Shown here: piece after piece, positions 53,371 through 60,928 of the stretch
How the letters are laid out: every line of letters begins with the position of its first letter
Position numbering within the stretch: the stretch's first letter is position 1
The notes under the pieces: model-generated
What the model was told of the DNA's origin: nothing
What the model saw: only the letters and a program-made list of their open reading frames with translations
Databases searched by the model: none
NCBI GenBank assembly: GCA_012960315.1
Contig: DUBN01000078.1
Span: forward strand, 1-64,000
DNA from: Acidimicrobiia bacterium
Lineage (GTDB): Bacteria > Actinomycetota > Acidimicrobiia > Acidimicrobiales > Poriferisodalaceae
Direction of reading: 5' to 3'
DNA length: 64,000 bases
Translations under genes and position numbers: made by a program

Positions 53371-54354
53371 ATGACATTTCGCGCAGTGCTCTTGACACAG
53401 GAAGAACGAAAAGTGACAGCAGAGGTCACGCAATTAGAGGATGCGCAACTTCCTGATGGCGAAGTGACAGTCGACATCTCCTACAGCACGCTCAACTACA
53501 AGGATGGAATGATCCTCAACGGCATCGGTCGCCTAGTGCGTGATTATCCACATGTACCTGGGATCGATTTTTCAGGTGTTGTTAGTAAGTCCGCTGACGC
53601 GCGTTTTGTCGAAGGAGACAGAGTTGTCCTGACAGGTTGGAAGGTCGGCGAAGTTCACTGGGGCGGCTATGCCGAACGGGCTCGGGTCAGTGGTGACTGG
53701 TTAGTCAAACTCCCAGCAGGCCTTTCTGAACTCGACGCGATGAGTGTGGGTACCGCTGGGCTCACTTCAATGCTCGCTATGCAGACTCTCGAAGATCACG
53801 GCATCGGTTCCGGACCGGTGCTCGTGACGGGCGCCGCTGGCGGAGTCGGAAGCGTCGCTGTACACCTACTTTCCCAAGCGGGCTACGAAGTCGCGGCGTC
53901 GACAGGGCGTCCTGAGACAAGCGACTATTTAGCCAGCTTGGGAGCGAGTCAAATCGTGTCACGCGACGAGCTCGCAGAACCCGCGGCAGGGCCACTTTCG
54001 TCTGAACGTTGGGGTGGATGCATAGATGCGGTCGGCGACACGACCCTCGCCCACGTTCTTACCGAAATGCAGTATGGGGCGAGCGTCGCTGCCTGCGGAC
54101 TTGCGGGGGGCCACGACCTCAGCACGACAGTGATTCCTTTCCTTCTCCGGGGAGTCAATCTGTTGGGAATCGACTCGGTTATATGCCCCTTTGAAACCCG
54201 GAACAGAGCCTGGTCGAGGCTCGACGAGCTCCTTGACCGAGACATACTTTCCCAGATGACGACCATGGTTGGCTTGGCTGATGTTCCACAGTTGGGCTCA
54301 GACATCCTTGCCGGTCAGGTACGCGGGCGCACCGTCGTTGATGTCCGTGCTTAG
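53371..54354 (+). CDS. Acrylyl-CoA reductase (AcuI/YhdH-like) family protein
   Basis: A 327-residue zinc-free MDR oxidoreductase. The start RAVLLTQEERKVTAEV, the YSTLNYKDGMILNGIGRLVRDYPHVPGID block, VLTGWKVGEVHWGGYAERARV and the NADPH loop VTGAAGGVGSVAVHLLSQAG are all typical of YhdH/AcuI. AcuI reduces toxic acryloyl-CoA to propionyl-CoA with NADPH, for example in DMSP breakdown. GAGGA lies just before the ATG. No other DMSP gene is in the window, so the physiological substrate stays open. It converges on elaA with an 18-nt gap. Confidence 0.9.
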   Translation: MTFRAVLLTQEERKVTAEVTQLEDAQLPDGEVTVDISYSTLNYKDGMILNGIGRLVRDYPHVPGIDFSGVVSKSADARFVEGDRVVLTGWKVGEVHWGGYAERARVSGDWLVKLPAGLSELDAMSVGTAGLTSMLAMQTLEDHGIGSGPVLVTGAAGGVGSVAVHLLSQAGYEVAASTGRPETSDYLASLGASQIVSRDELAEPAAGPLSSERWGGCIDAVGDTTLAHVLTEMQYGASVAACGLAGGHDLSTTVIPFLLRGVNLLGIDSVICPFETRNRAWSRLDELLDRDILSQMTTMVGLADVPQLGSDILAGQVRGRTVVDVRA

Positions 54355-54372
54355 TTTCGACATCGCGTCCAG

Positions 54373-54798
54373 CTATGTGGCTGCTCTTCTCATTGGGATG
54401 TGAGGGATCCCATCTTCATCGAACTCCGGACCACTTGGAACAAAACCCAGCTGGGTGTACCAGTCACTCAAATACGCCTGTGCCGAGAGCACCCAGGGTC
54501 CATTCGTCGTTGACAGCACGTGGTTAATGAGTCGCCGACTCAATCCGTTGGAGCGAGCATCGCGTCGAGTGACGACCCGACCGATTCGCAAACAGTCGAG
54601 TTCCTCAATGATTCGTACGTATGAAGCAAGTCCATCGTGATCATCAATCCAAAGATGTAGCGCTTCGCTATCCAATGCATCAATTTCTGAATAAGCACAT
54701 TGTTGTTCAACTACAAAGACCTCAACTCGAAGCCGAAGGATCTCATAGAGACGTTCCAAGGAAAGTTCTTCAAAATTTGAAGAGTGGACATCATTCAC
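54373..54798 (-). CDS. ElaA-like GNAT family N-acetyltransferase
   Basis: A 141-residue GNAT protein of the ElaA subfamily. It has FEELSLERLYEILRLRVEVFVVEQQCAYSEID, the family's N-terminal signature, then the acetyl-CoA loop RIGRVVTRRDARSNGLSRRLI (Arg-x-x-Gly-x-Ser variant) and AQAYLSDWYTQLGFVP. The substrate is not known. Its ATG overlaps the stop of a small membrane protein gene (ATGA). Confidence 0.92.
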   Translation of the reverse strand: MNDVHSSNFEELSLERLYEILRLRVEVFVVEQQCAYSEIDALDSEALHLWIDDHDGLASYVRIIEELDCLRIGRVVTRRDARSNGLSRRLINHVLSTTNGPWVLSAQAYLSDWYTQLGFVPSGPEFDEDGIPHIPMRRAAT

Positions 54799-54932
54799 AA
54801 TGCGGCCATCAGGGCCGAGAAGCCAGCAAGAACCATCGCTGCTGCCACCAACACTGCTGTCCAGTGAATCAGCGGCCGTCGGTGACGCAAAGACCGCAAG
54901 TCACCACTGGAGTCATGTGTCCGTCGGTTCAT
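54795..54932 (-). CDS. Small single-span membrane protein (unknown)
   Basis: A 45-residue frame, MNRRTHDSSGDLRSLRHRRP followed by LIHWTAVLVAAAMVLAGFSALMAAL. A basic, Ser/Arg-rich N-terminus leads into one membrane span at the very C-terminus. It is not assignable to a family. Support for a real gene: its TGA overlaps the elaA ATG, the 4-nt overlap common in this genome, and it fills the gap between elaA and the ABC-F gene without overlapping the latter. No ribosome site is visible. Confidence 0.5.
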   Translation of the reverse strand: MNRRTHDSSGDLRSLRHRRPLIHWTAVLVAAAMVLAGFSALMAAL

Positions 54933-54954
54933 ATATCGCAGGGTAGCGGAGCGT

Positions 54955-56688
54955 TTAAGTTCGCCCTTCAATCTCTTCCGATATCGCAAGCCACCGATCT
55001 TCAGTGTTTCCTAGGCTTTCCAAGGTCGAAGCCAAAGAGCGGTACATCTCTTGTTGCGCACTATGCGTAATCGAATCATCTGTCAGTAAAGCGCGGCATT
55101 GATCTCGCTCGAAGGCGAGTTTCTCCATCTCTACTTCGGCTTCTTTCAACTCGTAACGGAGCGTCGATAGAGAGCGGCCGGATCGTTGCCTCTCCTTTGT
55201 TTTGGCTTTTGGTCGAGGATTGTTTGGCTGGGATTTCGATCGGACTTGTTCCCATACGGCCTCACCCGCGCCCAGGTGACGGAACCCCCCTTCGCTTAAG
55301 GCGACGACATGTTCGACCGTTCGCTCGAGAAGGGCGCGGTCGTGAGTCACGACTACTAGCGCTCCACGAAATGTGTCCAACCATTCTTCGAGGGCTCGGA
55401 GAGTGTCTAGGTCAAGGTCATTTGTCGGCTCATCAAGGAGAAGGACGTTCGGTTCGGAAGCGAGGACAGACATGAGTTGCAACCTTCGCTGCTCGCCGCC
55501 TGAAAGGGTCCTGACCTGAGCTCGGTGTGTCGCTGGTTCAAACCAAAAACGCGCAAGGAGGTTCGTTTGACGGTGGTCGAGTCGTGAACCCGGACCTGCG
55601 ACGATCTCTTCCACACTGGCATCTTGGTCAAGGGTTTGGCCCGTTTGGTCGAAGTAGCCAATTCGAATAGTTGAGCCGTAGTTCACCGTTCCCGTAGTTG
55701 GAATCCGTCGGCCAGCAATCACGTCCAGCAGAGTCGATTTTCCGACTCCGTTTGGTCCTACAACTCCCAAGCGTTCCATTGACGACATCAAGAGATTGAC
55801 ATTGTCGAAAAGTTTCTTTCCACCGACTTCTGCACCTACGTTCTCAAGGTCTATAACCTGCCGGCCGAGCCGTTGTTGGCCAAAATCATTTAGAGCCAGC
55901 GGACCGATTCGTAGTTCTTCTCGCGCCGGCGCTGTGAGAGTTCGTTGTGCGATCGCTAGACGAGACTTAGATTTTCTTCGCCGAGCCCGAGCACCTCGCT
56001 GCAGCCACGCAAGTTCCTTTCGCTCCAGAACTCGCCGTGTTGCTTCGTCGCGGTCGGACTTAGCTTGCCTTTCAGCCTTGGCGAGTAAATGAGATTGATA
56101 GCCTCCCTCGACTACGAAAGCCCCATGCGATGACAGTTCAATTGTTTTGGTCGCAACGCGATCAATCAGATACCTGTCATGAGATACGAATACGACTCCC
56201 CCGGCGAAGTCCTTAATGACGCGTTCCAGGTATTCAATTCCCTCAATATCCAAATGGTTGGTTGGTTCGTCAAGGATCAGAAGACCCGCTTCACTATTTT
56301 CAAGAACCATTGCTAGCGCAGCCCGTTTTTGTTGACCCCCGGAAAGAGATGTGATGTTTCTGTTCGCGATCTCTGTCAATCCCAGCCGGTCGATAGCGGC
56401 TTTAGCTTGCCAATCTGATCCGACGGCGTCGCTAACGGTTCCTTCACCCAATTCAGGCCGTTGACTTAGAAATGAAATCGCAAGGTCCGCCTGACGTCGT
56501 ATCACACCTTGATCAGCAGTTTCAGTACCGGCAAGCACGTTGAGCAATGTTGATTTGCCGGATCCGTTAATGCCCAAGATTCCAACTCGATCTTTTGTAT
56601 CGACAGTAAAAGAAAGATCAATAAATAAAGTCTTTGTTGGCCAGACGAGCGAGATGCTACTGACGTCCACCAGGGTCATTGTTTGCAT
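54955..56688 (-). CDS. ABC-F family ATP-binding protein (Uup-like)
   Basis: A 577-residue protein with two ABC domains and no membrane part. Domain 1 has Walker A GINGSGKST and the LSGGQQKRAALA signature with LLILDEPTNHLDIEG. Domain 2 has GPNGVGKSTLLDVI, LSGGEQRRLQLM and LLLDEPTNDLDLDTL. The interdomain linker is strongly basic (RGARARRRKSKSRLAIAQRT), and a C-terminal coiled coil follows (TLRYELKEAEVEMEKLAFERD). This is the Uup type, which acts on ribosomes or branched DNA. Antibiotic-resistance ABC-F types are less likely given the C-terminal coil. ATG at 56679, three codons on, is an alternative start. Confidence 0.92.
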   Translation of the reverse strand: MQTMTLVDVSSISLVWPTKTLFIDLSFTVDTKDRVGILGINGSGKSTLLNVLAGTETADQGVIRRQADLAISFLSQRPELGEGTVSDAVGSDWQAKAAIDRLGLTEIANRNITSLSGGQQKRAALAMVLENSEAGLLILDEPTNHLDIEGIEYLERVIKDFAGGVVFVSHDRYLIDRVATKTIELSSHGAFVVEGGYQSHLLAKAERQAKSDRDEATRRVLERKELAWLQRGARARRRKSKSRLAIAQRTLTAPAREELRIGPLALNDFGQQRLGRQVIDLENVGAEVGGKKLFDNVNLLMSSMERLGVVGPNGVGKSTLLDVIAGRRIPTTGTVNYGSTIRIGYFDQTGQTLDQDASVEEIVAGPGSRLDHRQTNLLARFWFEPATHRAQVRTLSGGEQRRLQLMSVLASEPNVLLLDEPTNDLDLDTLRALEEWLDTFRGALVVVTHDRALLERTVEHVVALSEGGFRHLGAGEAVWEQVRSKSQPNNPRPKAKTKERQRSGRSLSTLRYELKEAEVEMEKLAFERDQCRALLTDDSITHSAQQEMYRSLASTLESLGNTEDRWLAISEEIEGRT

Positions 56689-56710
56689 CCGCTCGCGATG
56701 CGGGGACCGA

Positions 56711-57229
56711 TCAGGGCCGCCGAAGAACCCAACTCAACCGACCCGCCTCGTCGAGGAGCCGAACTTCAATATTCGCTTGGGCTCCGCCTTCGACACGGGT
56801 TGCGACGCAGTTGAATGTGCTGCCGATCGGCGCCACCAGGTATTCACCATCACCGCAGTCAATCATCAGGTCAAATCCAACTTCGTATGCAACTTCGGTG
56901 GCCAAAAGTGCTTCGGTGTTTACTAGCTGAAGAGGATGGTGCTTATGCACGTATCCATATTGGCCTTGTGCATCGATTATCCGAACTTGAAGTTCGTAAT
57001 ACTGGCCCGCTACTTCGCTGGCGCAGATAAACACTGACTCTGGGGTCATCACTACGTCTTCAGGACAATCAACCACGCCCAGTTCTACTGGGAGAATGTC
57101 ACTGCCAGCCCTATCCTCTAGCTCGCGCTCAAGTTGAGTTTGATCGGGTCCTCCACCGCAAGCAGAAATAAGCGCAGCGATGGTTATTAAGGGCACGGCG
57201 ATCAGCTTTTGAGGGTTCAGTTGCAGCAT
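56711..57229 (-). CDS. Lipoprotein with two DUF4333-like repeats
   Basis: A 172-residue lipoprotein with signal LIAVPLITIAALISAC and lipobox Cys at about residue 24. The mature part has two related segments of about 50 residues. The first is VDCPEDVVMTPESVFICAS with YYELQVRIIDAQGQYGYV; the second IDCGDGEYLVAPIGSTFNC with ANIEVRLLDEAGRLSWV. Each has a Cys pair, likely disulfide. This pattern is the DUF4333 type found in actinobacterial surface lipoproteins of unknown function. The ATG at 57229 has GAGGA at good spacing; the longer frame does not start a signal peptide. Confidence 0.78.
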   Translation of the reverse strand: MLQLNPQKLIAVPLITIAALISACGGGPDQTQLERELEDRAGSDILPVELGVVDCPEDVVMTPESVFICASEVAGQYYELQVRIIDAQGQYGYVHKHHPLQLVNTEALLATEVAYEVGFDLMIDCGDGEYLVAPIGSTFNCVATRVEGGAQANIEVRLLDEAGRLSWVLRRP

Positions 57230-57304
57230 CAGTTCCTCGTCAACCAAATTCGCTCTGGTCGACAATAGCCCGCTTGACGGCCCAGATAGACCGCTCTGTG
57301 TCGA

Positions 57305-58987
57305 TCAAATAAATGGTTTTTCTTGGTATCGCCCAAAGACGTCAGCGAGAGTCGTCATGATTTCGCCAACTGTGGCATGCGTTCTGACCGTTTCGATCAG
57401 CGACGGCATCAGATTCGCATCAGTCTCTGCAACGCGACTCAACGCAATGAGAGCTTCATCTACCGCCGGCTGACTCCGGTCACTCTTGATTTGCTGAAGG
57501 CGCTTTATCTGACGTTTTTCATCGTCAGGAGTGATTTTTAGAAGATCAATTTGGTCGTCTTTATTTCCCTCCGTGAAGTCGTTCACCCCCACGACAACAC
57601 GCCTGCCGGAGTTGATCTTTTTCTCAAAGTCGTAGGCGGCATCGGCAATGTTTCCCTGGTACCAACCTTCATCAATCAGATGAAAGGCACCTTCGAGCAT
57701 CGACCCGCCTCCCGCCTCAGCGATGTGGCTAAACATGGCCTCGGCTTCAACCTCGAGTTGATCGGTGAGTTCCTCCACGAACCAACTCCCACCGAGGGGG
57801 TCAACGACATCCGTTACCCCGGTCTCGTGGGCGATGATCTGTTGGGTGCGCAGAGCGATGCGAGCTGCCTTTTCCGTCGGCAAAGCAAGTGCCTCATCCA
57901 TTGAATTCGTATGCAGACTTTGCGTTCCGCCGAGAACACCTGCAAGAGCCTCAATCGCTGTTCGAGCGATGTTGATTTCGGGTTGCTGAGCGGTTAGTGA
58001 GACGCCAGCAGTCTGCGTATGAAAGCGCAGCATCATCGACTTCGGATCTTGAGCGCCGTAGTGCTCTTTCATCCAGCGAGCCCAAATTCGGCGCGCTGCT
58101 CGATACTTCGCGATCTCTTCGAAGAAGTCAATATGAGCATTAAAGAAGAAGCTAAGCCGCGGAGCAAAATCGTCTACCTGAAGACCCCGCTGCAATGCTG
58201 CTTCAACGTATGCAAAGCCGTTACCAAGAGTGAAAGCGAGTTCTTGAGCCGCCGTCGATCCCGCTTCTCGTATGTGATAGCCACTGATTGATACAGAGTT
58301 CCATCTAGGCATTTCGTTTTTCGAGAATTCGATGGTGTCAGCTACGAGTCGCATTGAAGGTCGTGGCGGGAAGACCCATTCTTTCTGAGCTTGGTATTCC
58401 TTGAGGATGTCGTTTTGGAGTGTTCCTCCTAAGCGAGTTCTATCTGCTCCTTGGTCTTCTGCATTTGCTACGAACATCGCCCAGATGGGCGCAGCGGGAG
58501 CGTTAATCGTCATCGACGTCGTTGTGTCCTCAAGATCAATACCGTCGTAGAGAACTCTCATATCTTCGATGGTGTCAACCGCTACGCCGCAACGACCAAC
58601 TTCTCCCACGGAGAGCACATCGTCACTATCGAGACCCATCAACGTTGGCATGTCGAAAGCGGTTGACAGTCCGCCTCCTCCTGCAGAAAGAATTTCTTTG
58701 AACCGCGCATTCGTGTCCTCGGGGGTTCCGAAGCCAGCAAACATGCGCATGGTCCACAGGCGGCCCCGGTAACCACTCGAATGAACTCCGCGGGTATAGG
58801 GGTATTGGCCAGGCCACCCGATGCGTTCGTCGGGTTCAGCATCCTCTGGGCTGTACAGCGGTTCCACTGGAATGCCGCTCATAGTTTCGTAGTCCACGTC
58901 GCGGGTCCGATCAGCCTGGTGCTCTAATTCCCACTGCTCTCGCGTCACACGTTTCTCCCAGCTACCCAATCGAGGGTTAAGCGTCAT
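57305..58987 (-). CDS. Methylmalonyl-CoA mutase family large subunit, probably isobutyryl-CoA mutase-like
   Basis: A 560-residue TIM-barrel subunit of the adenosylcobalamin mutases. It lacks the C-terminal B12-binding domain, so a separate small subunit must exist elsewhere. Core motifs are RGRLWTMRMFAGFGTPEDTN, STAFDMPTLMG, SISGYHIREAGS (the catalytic His) and RFHTQTAGVSLTAQQPEINI. At the position of the Arg that binds the methylmalonyl carboxylate (R207 in Propionibacterium) the protein has Gln (ILKEYQAQKEW). This is the isobutyryl-CoA mutase pattern. The TMY segment before the barrel reads SGY. It is therefore probably not methylmalonyl-specific. The ATG at 58987 avoids overlap with thiD. 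Confidence 0.88.
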   Translation of the reverse strand: MTLNPRLGSWEKRVTREQWELEHQADRTRDVDYETMSGIPVEPLYSPEDAEPDERIGWPGQYPYTRGVHSSGYRGRLWTMRMFAGFGTPEDTNARFKEILSAGGGGLSTAFDMPTLMGLDSDDVLSVGEVGRCGVAVDTIEDMRVLYDGIDLEDTTTSMTINAPAAPIWAMFVANAEDQGADRTRLGGTLQNDILKEYQAQKEWVFPPRPSMRLVADTIEFSKNEMPRWNSVSISGYHIREAGSTAAQELAFTLGNGFAYVEAALQRGLQVDDFAPRLSFFFNAHIDFFEEIAKYRAARRIWARWMKEHYGAQDPKSMMLRFHTQTAGVSLTAQQPEINIARTAIEALAGVLGGTQSLHTNSMDEALALPTEKAARIALRTQQIIAHETGVTDVVDPLGGSWFVEELTDQLEVEAEAMFSHIAEAGGGSMLEGAFHLIDEGWYQGNIADAAYDFEKKINSGRRVVVGVNDFTEGNKDDQIDLLKITPDDEKRQIKRLQQIKSDRSQPAVDEALIALSRVAETDANLMPSLIETVRTHATVGEIMTTLADVFGRYQEKPFI

Positions 58988-59001
58988 CAGTCTAGGTCGG
59001 C

Positions 59002-59805
59002 TTAGCCGAGGTGTCCCAGGTGGTCTATAGGTCCTTGTCCTGCGCCCAGTTTCCAATTGGCGGCGCGTCTTATGGCTTGCATCGTGAAATCTTGGGCGGC
59101 CAATACCGCATCAACGGTAGGAATCCCTTTGGCTAAGCCAGCAGCAATCGCCGCTGAGAGAGAGTCGCCGGTTCCGCGAACGTTGGTAGTTATGCAACGT
59201 TCATTTTCTATGGTGATCGTCTTGCCACCCGAAGCGATGATGTCGACCATCATGTGAGAAGCCCTCCGACCGCCGGTCAAAACCACAACTTCTGGACCCA
59301 TGCTCGCGAGTTCTAGCGCTGCATCACTAAGAGCTTGAGTGTCGTCTTCAACGGTTCTTCCTAGCAGCCGCATTGCTTCCAGATGGTTAGGGGTCACGAC
59401 TTGAGCGTGAGGAATGAGCCGTTCGGAGATCAGACGATCGATCGTTTCGCCATATAGCTCACGACCGTGTCGATCAACCATTACCGGATCGACAACTAAT
59501 GAAGGTAACGCTCCGGCCTCTGCCAACTCTGCAACCAGAAGAGTGTTTTCTTCAGAGAACAGCAATCCTGTCTTCACCGCCGCTACTTCGAAATCATCTA
59601 AAACGGATTCGACTTGAGAGCCAACGACACCAGCGGGTACAGGCATCGCTGACCGGAACTCTTGGGTGTTTTGTGATGACACAACTGTTATGGCGCACAC
59701 ACCGTGCACAGCCTGAACTGCGAACGTGCGTAAATCTGCTTGAAGGCCAGATCCCCCTCCTGAGTCTGAACCTGCGATTGTTAGTACCACTGGTGGTTGA
59801 GTCAC
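59002..59805 (-). CDS. thiD: Hydroxymethylpyrimidine/phosphomethylpyrimidine kinase
   Basis: A 267-residue ribokinase-fold enzyme of thiamine synthesis that phosphorylates HMP and HMP-P. Motifs are VLTIAGSDSGGGSGLQADLRTF, HGVCAITVVSSQNT, AVKTGLLFSE, VVDPVMVDRHGREL, VTPNHLEAMRLLG and the anion hole VRGTGDSLSAAIAAGLA (usually GTGCTLSAA; Ser replaces Cys/Thr). Starts with GTG. There is no room for a TPP riboswitch in the 52-nt gap to the divergent gene. Confidence 0.94.
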   Translation of the reverse strand: MTQPPVVLTIAGSDSGGGSGLQADLRTFAVQAVHGVCAITVVSSQNTQEFRSAMPVPAGVVGSQVESVLDDFEVAAVKTGLLFSEENTLLVAELAEAGALPSLVVDPVMVDRHGRELYGETIDRLISERLIPHAQVVTPNHLEAMRLLGRTVEDDTQALSDAALELASMGPEVVVLTGGRRASHMMVDIIASGGKTITIENERCITTNVRGTGDSLSAAIAAGLAKGIPTVDAVLAAQDFTMQAIRRAANWKLGAGQGPIDHLGHLG

Positions 59806-59845
59806 TCGGCTGTTGTATCAGACTGATGGAACAACTTTCCTTGCC

Positions 59846-59851
59846 TAGGGT
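59846..59851 (+). promoter_or_regulatory. Candidate -10 box for the leaderless NAD-kinase-like gene
   Basis: TAGGGT followed by 6 nt and the GTG at 59858, so transcription would start at the start codon. No convincing -35 was found. Confidence 0.35.
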
Positions 59852-59857
59852 GGCGCT

Positions 59858-60880
59858 GTGACAGATCGCGTTGCGACAATCGGAATTATTGCCAACCCCG
59901 TTTCGGGTCGCGACATTCGTCGCGTAGCCGCTCGCGGAGGTATCTCTAGCACTGAAGATAAGCGGAATCGCATTGCTCGAGCCGTTATTGGTGCTGTTGC
60001 AGCAGGGGCGCGTCACATCGTGGCAATGAAAGAACCCTTCGGGATCGCCAGTGGAGCGTTAGCCGATCTGAGGCTGGAGGCCGAGCTAGAAATTCTTGAC
60101 GTGAACGCCAGGGTTGATCCGAGTGACACGGAACGAGCGGCCTTAGAAATGAAAAAACGTCAAGTGGACGTCGTCATCACACTTGGGGGTGATGGGACAA
60201 ATCGGACCATCGCCAAAGTCTGGCCTGAAGCCACTTTGGTACCGATGTCGACGGGAACAAACAACGTATTTCCGTCGCTGGTCGAACCAACAGTTGCGGG
60301 TGCAGCTGCTGGACTGGTTGCGAATGGGTTCGTCGACATCGACTTAGTAGCGCCACGCTCCAAAATGATTCATTTGGGTCTGGCTGATGGGTCTGAAGAC
60401 GTTGCCCTCGTTGACGCAGTGACGCTCGTCAATGATTTCGTCGGTAACCGCATGCCGGTTGACCCAAGGAATCTTCGACAGTTATTGGTGTCCGTGGCGC
60501 GACCCGACACGATTGGTGTTTCGTCAATTGCGGGTCTCCACACAACTTGCGATGTAAGCGAAGACGCAGCGGTTTTGGTTCGGTGCGGAGACGGAGGTCG
60601 GTGGACAAATTCTCCAATCGCGCCTGGGTTGTACAGGAACGTGCCGGTGCTTGAGGTGACACGGGTTGGTCTTGGTGAAGAAATTGATCTCGTGGGGCCA
60701 ACCACGTTGGCTTTTGATGGGGATAGGGAGCATCAAATTTCTGCAGAAGAACCGGTGGTAGCGGTCGTACGTCGCGACGGACCAAGGGTGGTGAACGTTA
60801 GGGTCGCTCTGTCCGAGGGGGCTTCCCAAGGTATTTTCTTCTCCGATTCGATTGCTGATCCTGTCCTTGGCGATAGCTAA
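59858..60880 (+). CDS. NAD kinase-like protein (AcoX-type)
   Basis: A 340-residue protein of the ATP-NAD kinase superfamily. It has IGIIANPVSGRDIRRV at the start, the GGDGTNRTIAKV ATP motif, and VPMSTGTNNVFP in the diacylglycerol-kinase/NadK loop. The C-terminal half matches the AcoX-like group (GLHTTCDVSEDAAVLVRCGDG). AcoX lies in acetoin catabolic operons elsewhere, with unclear function. Here there are no acetoin genes. It could act as a small-molecule kinase. It is divergent from thiD. Confidence 0.85.
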   Translation: MTDRVATIGIIANPVSGRDIRRVAARGGISSTEDKRNRIARAVIGAVAAGARHIVAMKEPFGIASGALADLRLEAELEILDVNARVDPSDTERAALEMKKRQVDVVITLGGDGTNRTIAKVWPEATLVPMSTGTNNVFPSLVEPTVAGAAAGLVANGFVDIDLVAPRSKMIHLGLADGSEDVALVDAVTLVNDFVGNRMPVDPRNLRQLLVSVARPDTIGVSSIAGLHTTCDVSEDAAVLVRCGDGGRWTNSPIAPGLYRNVPVLEVTRVGLGEEIDLVGPTTLAFDGDREHQISAEEPVVAVVRRDGPRVVNVRVALSEGASQGIFFSDSIADPVLGDS

Positions 60881-60903
60881 GAAGCTGGCGGGGTATAACC
60901 ACT

Positions 60904-60928
60904 TCCAACCGCGTCTAGTTCGGTTGGA
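60904..60928. terminator. Hairpin between convergent NAD-kinase-like gene and pncB
   Basis: TCCAACCG and CGGTTGGA form a perfect 8-bp stem with a 9-nt loop in the 48-nt gap between two converging genes. It is the shortest and most compact terminator candidate seen; no T-run follows. Confidence 0.5.

Noticed and set aside
59806-59857. TPP riboswitch upstream of thiD
   Set aside because: Only 52 nt separate thiD from the divergent gene, too little for the riboswitch, and no THI-box-like sequence is seen.
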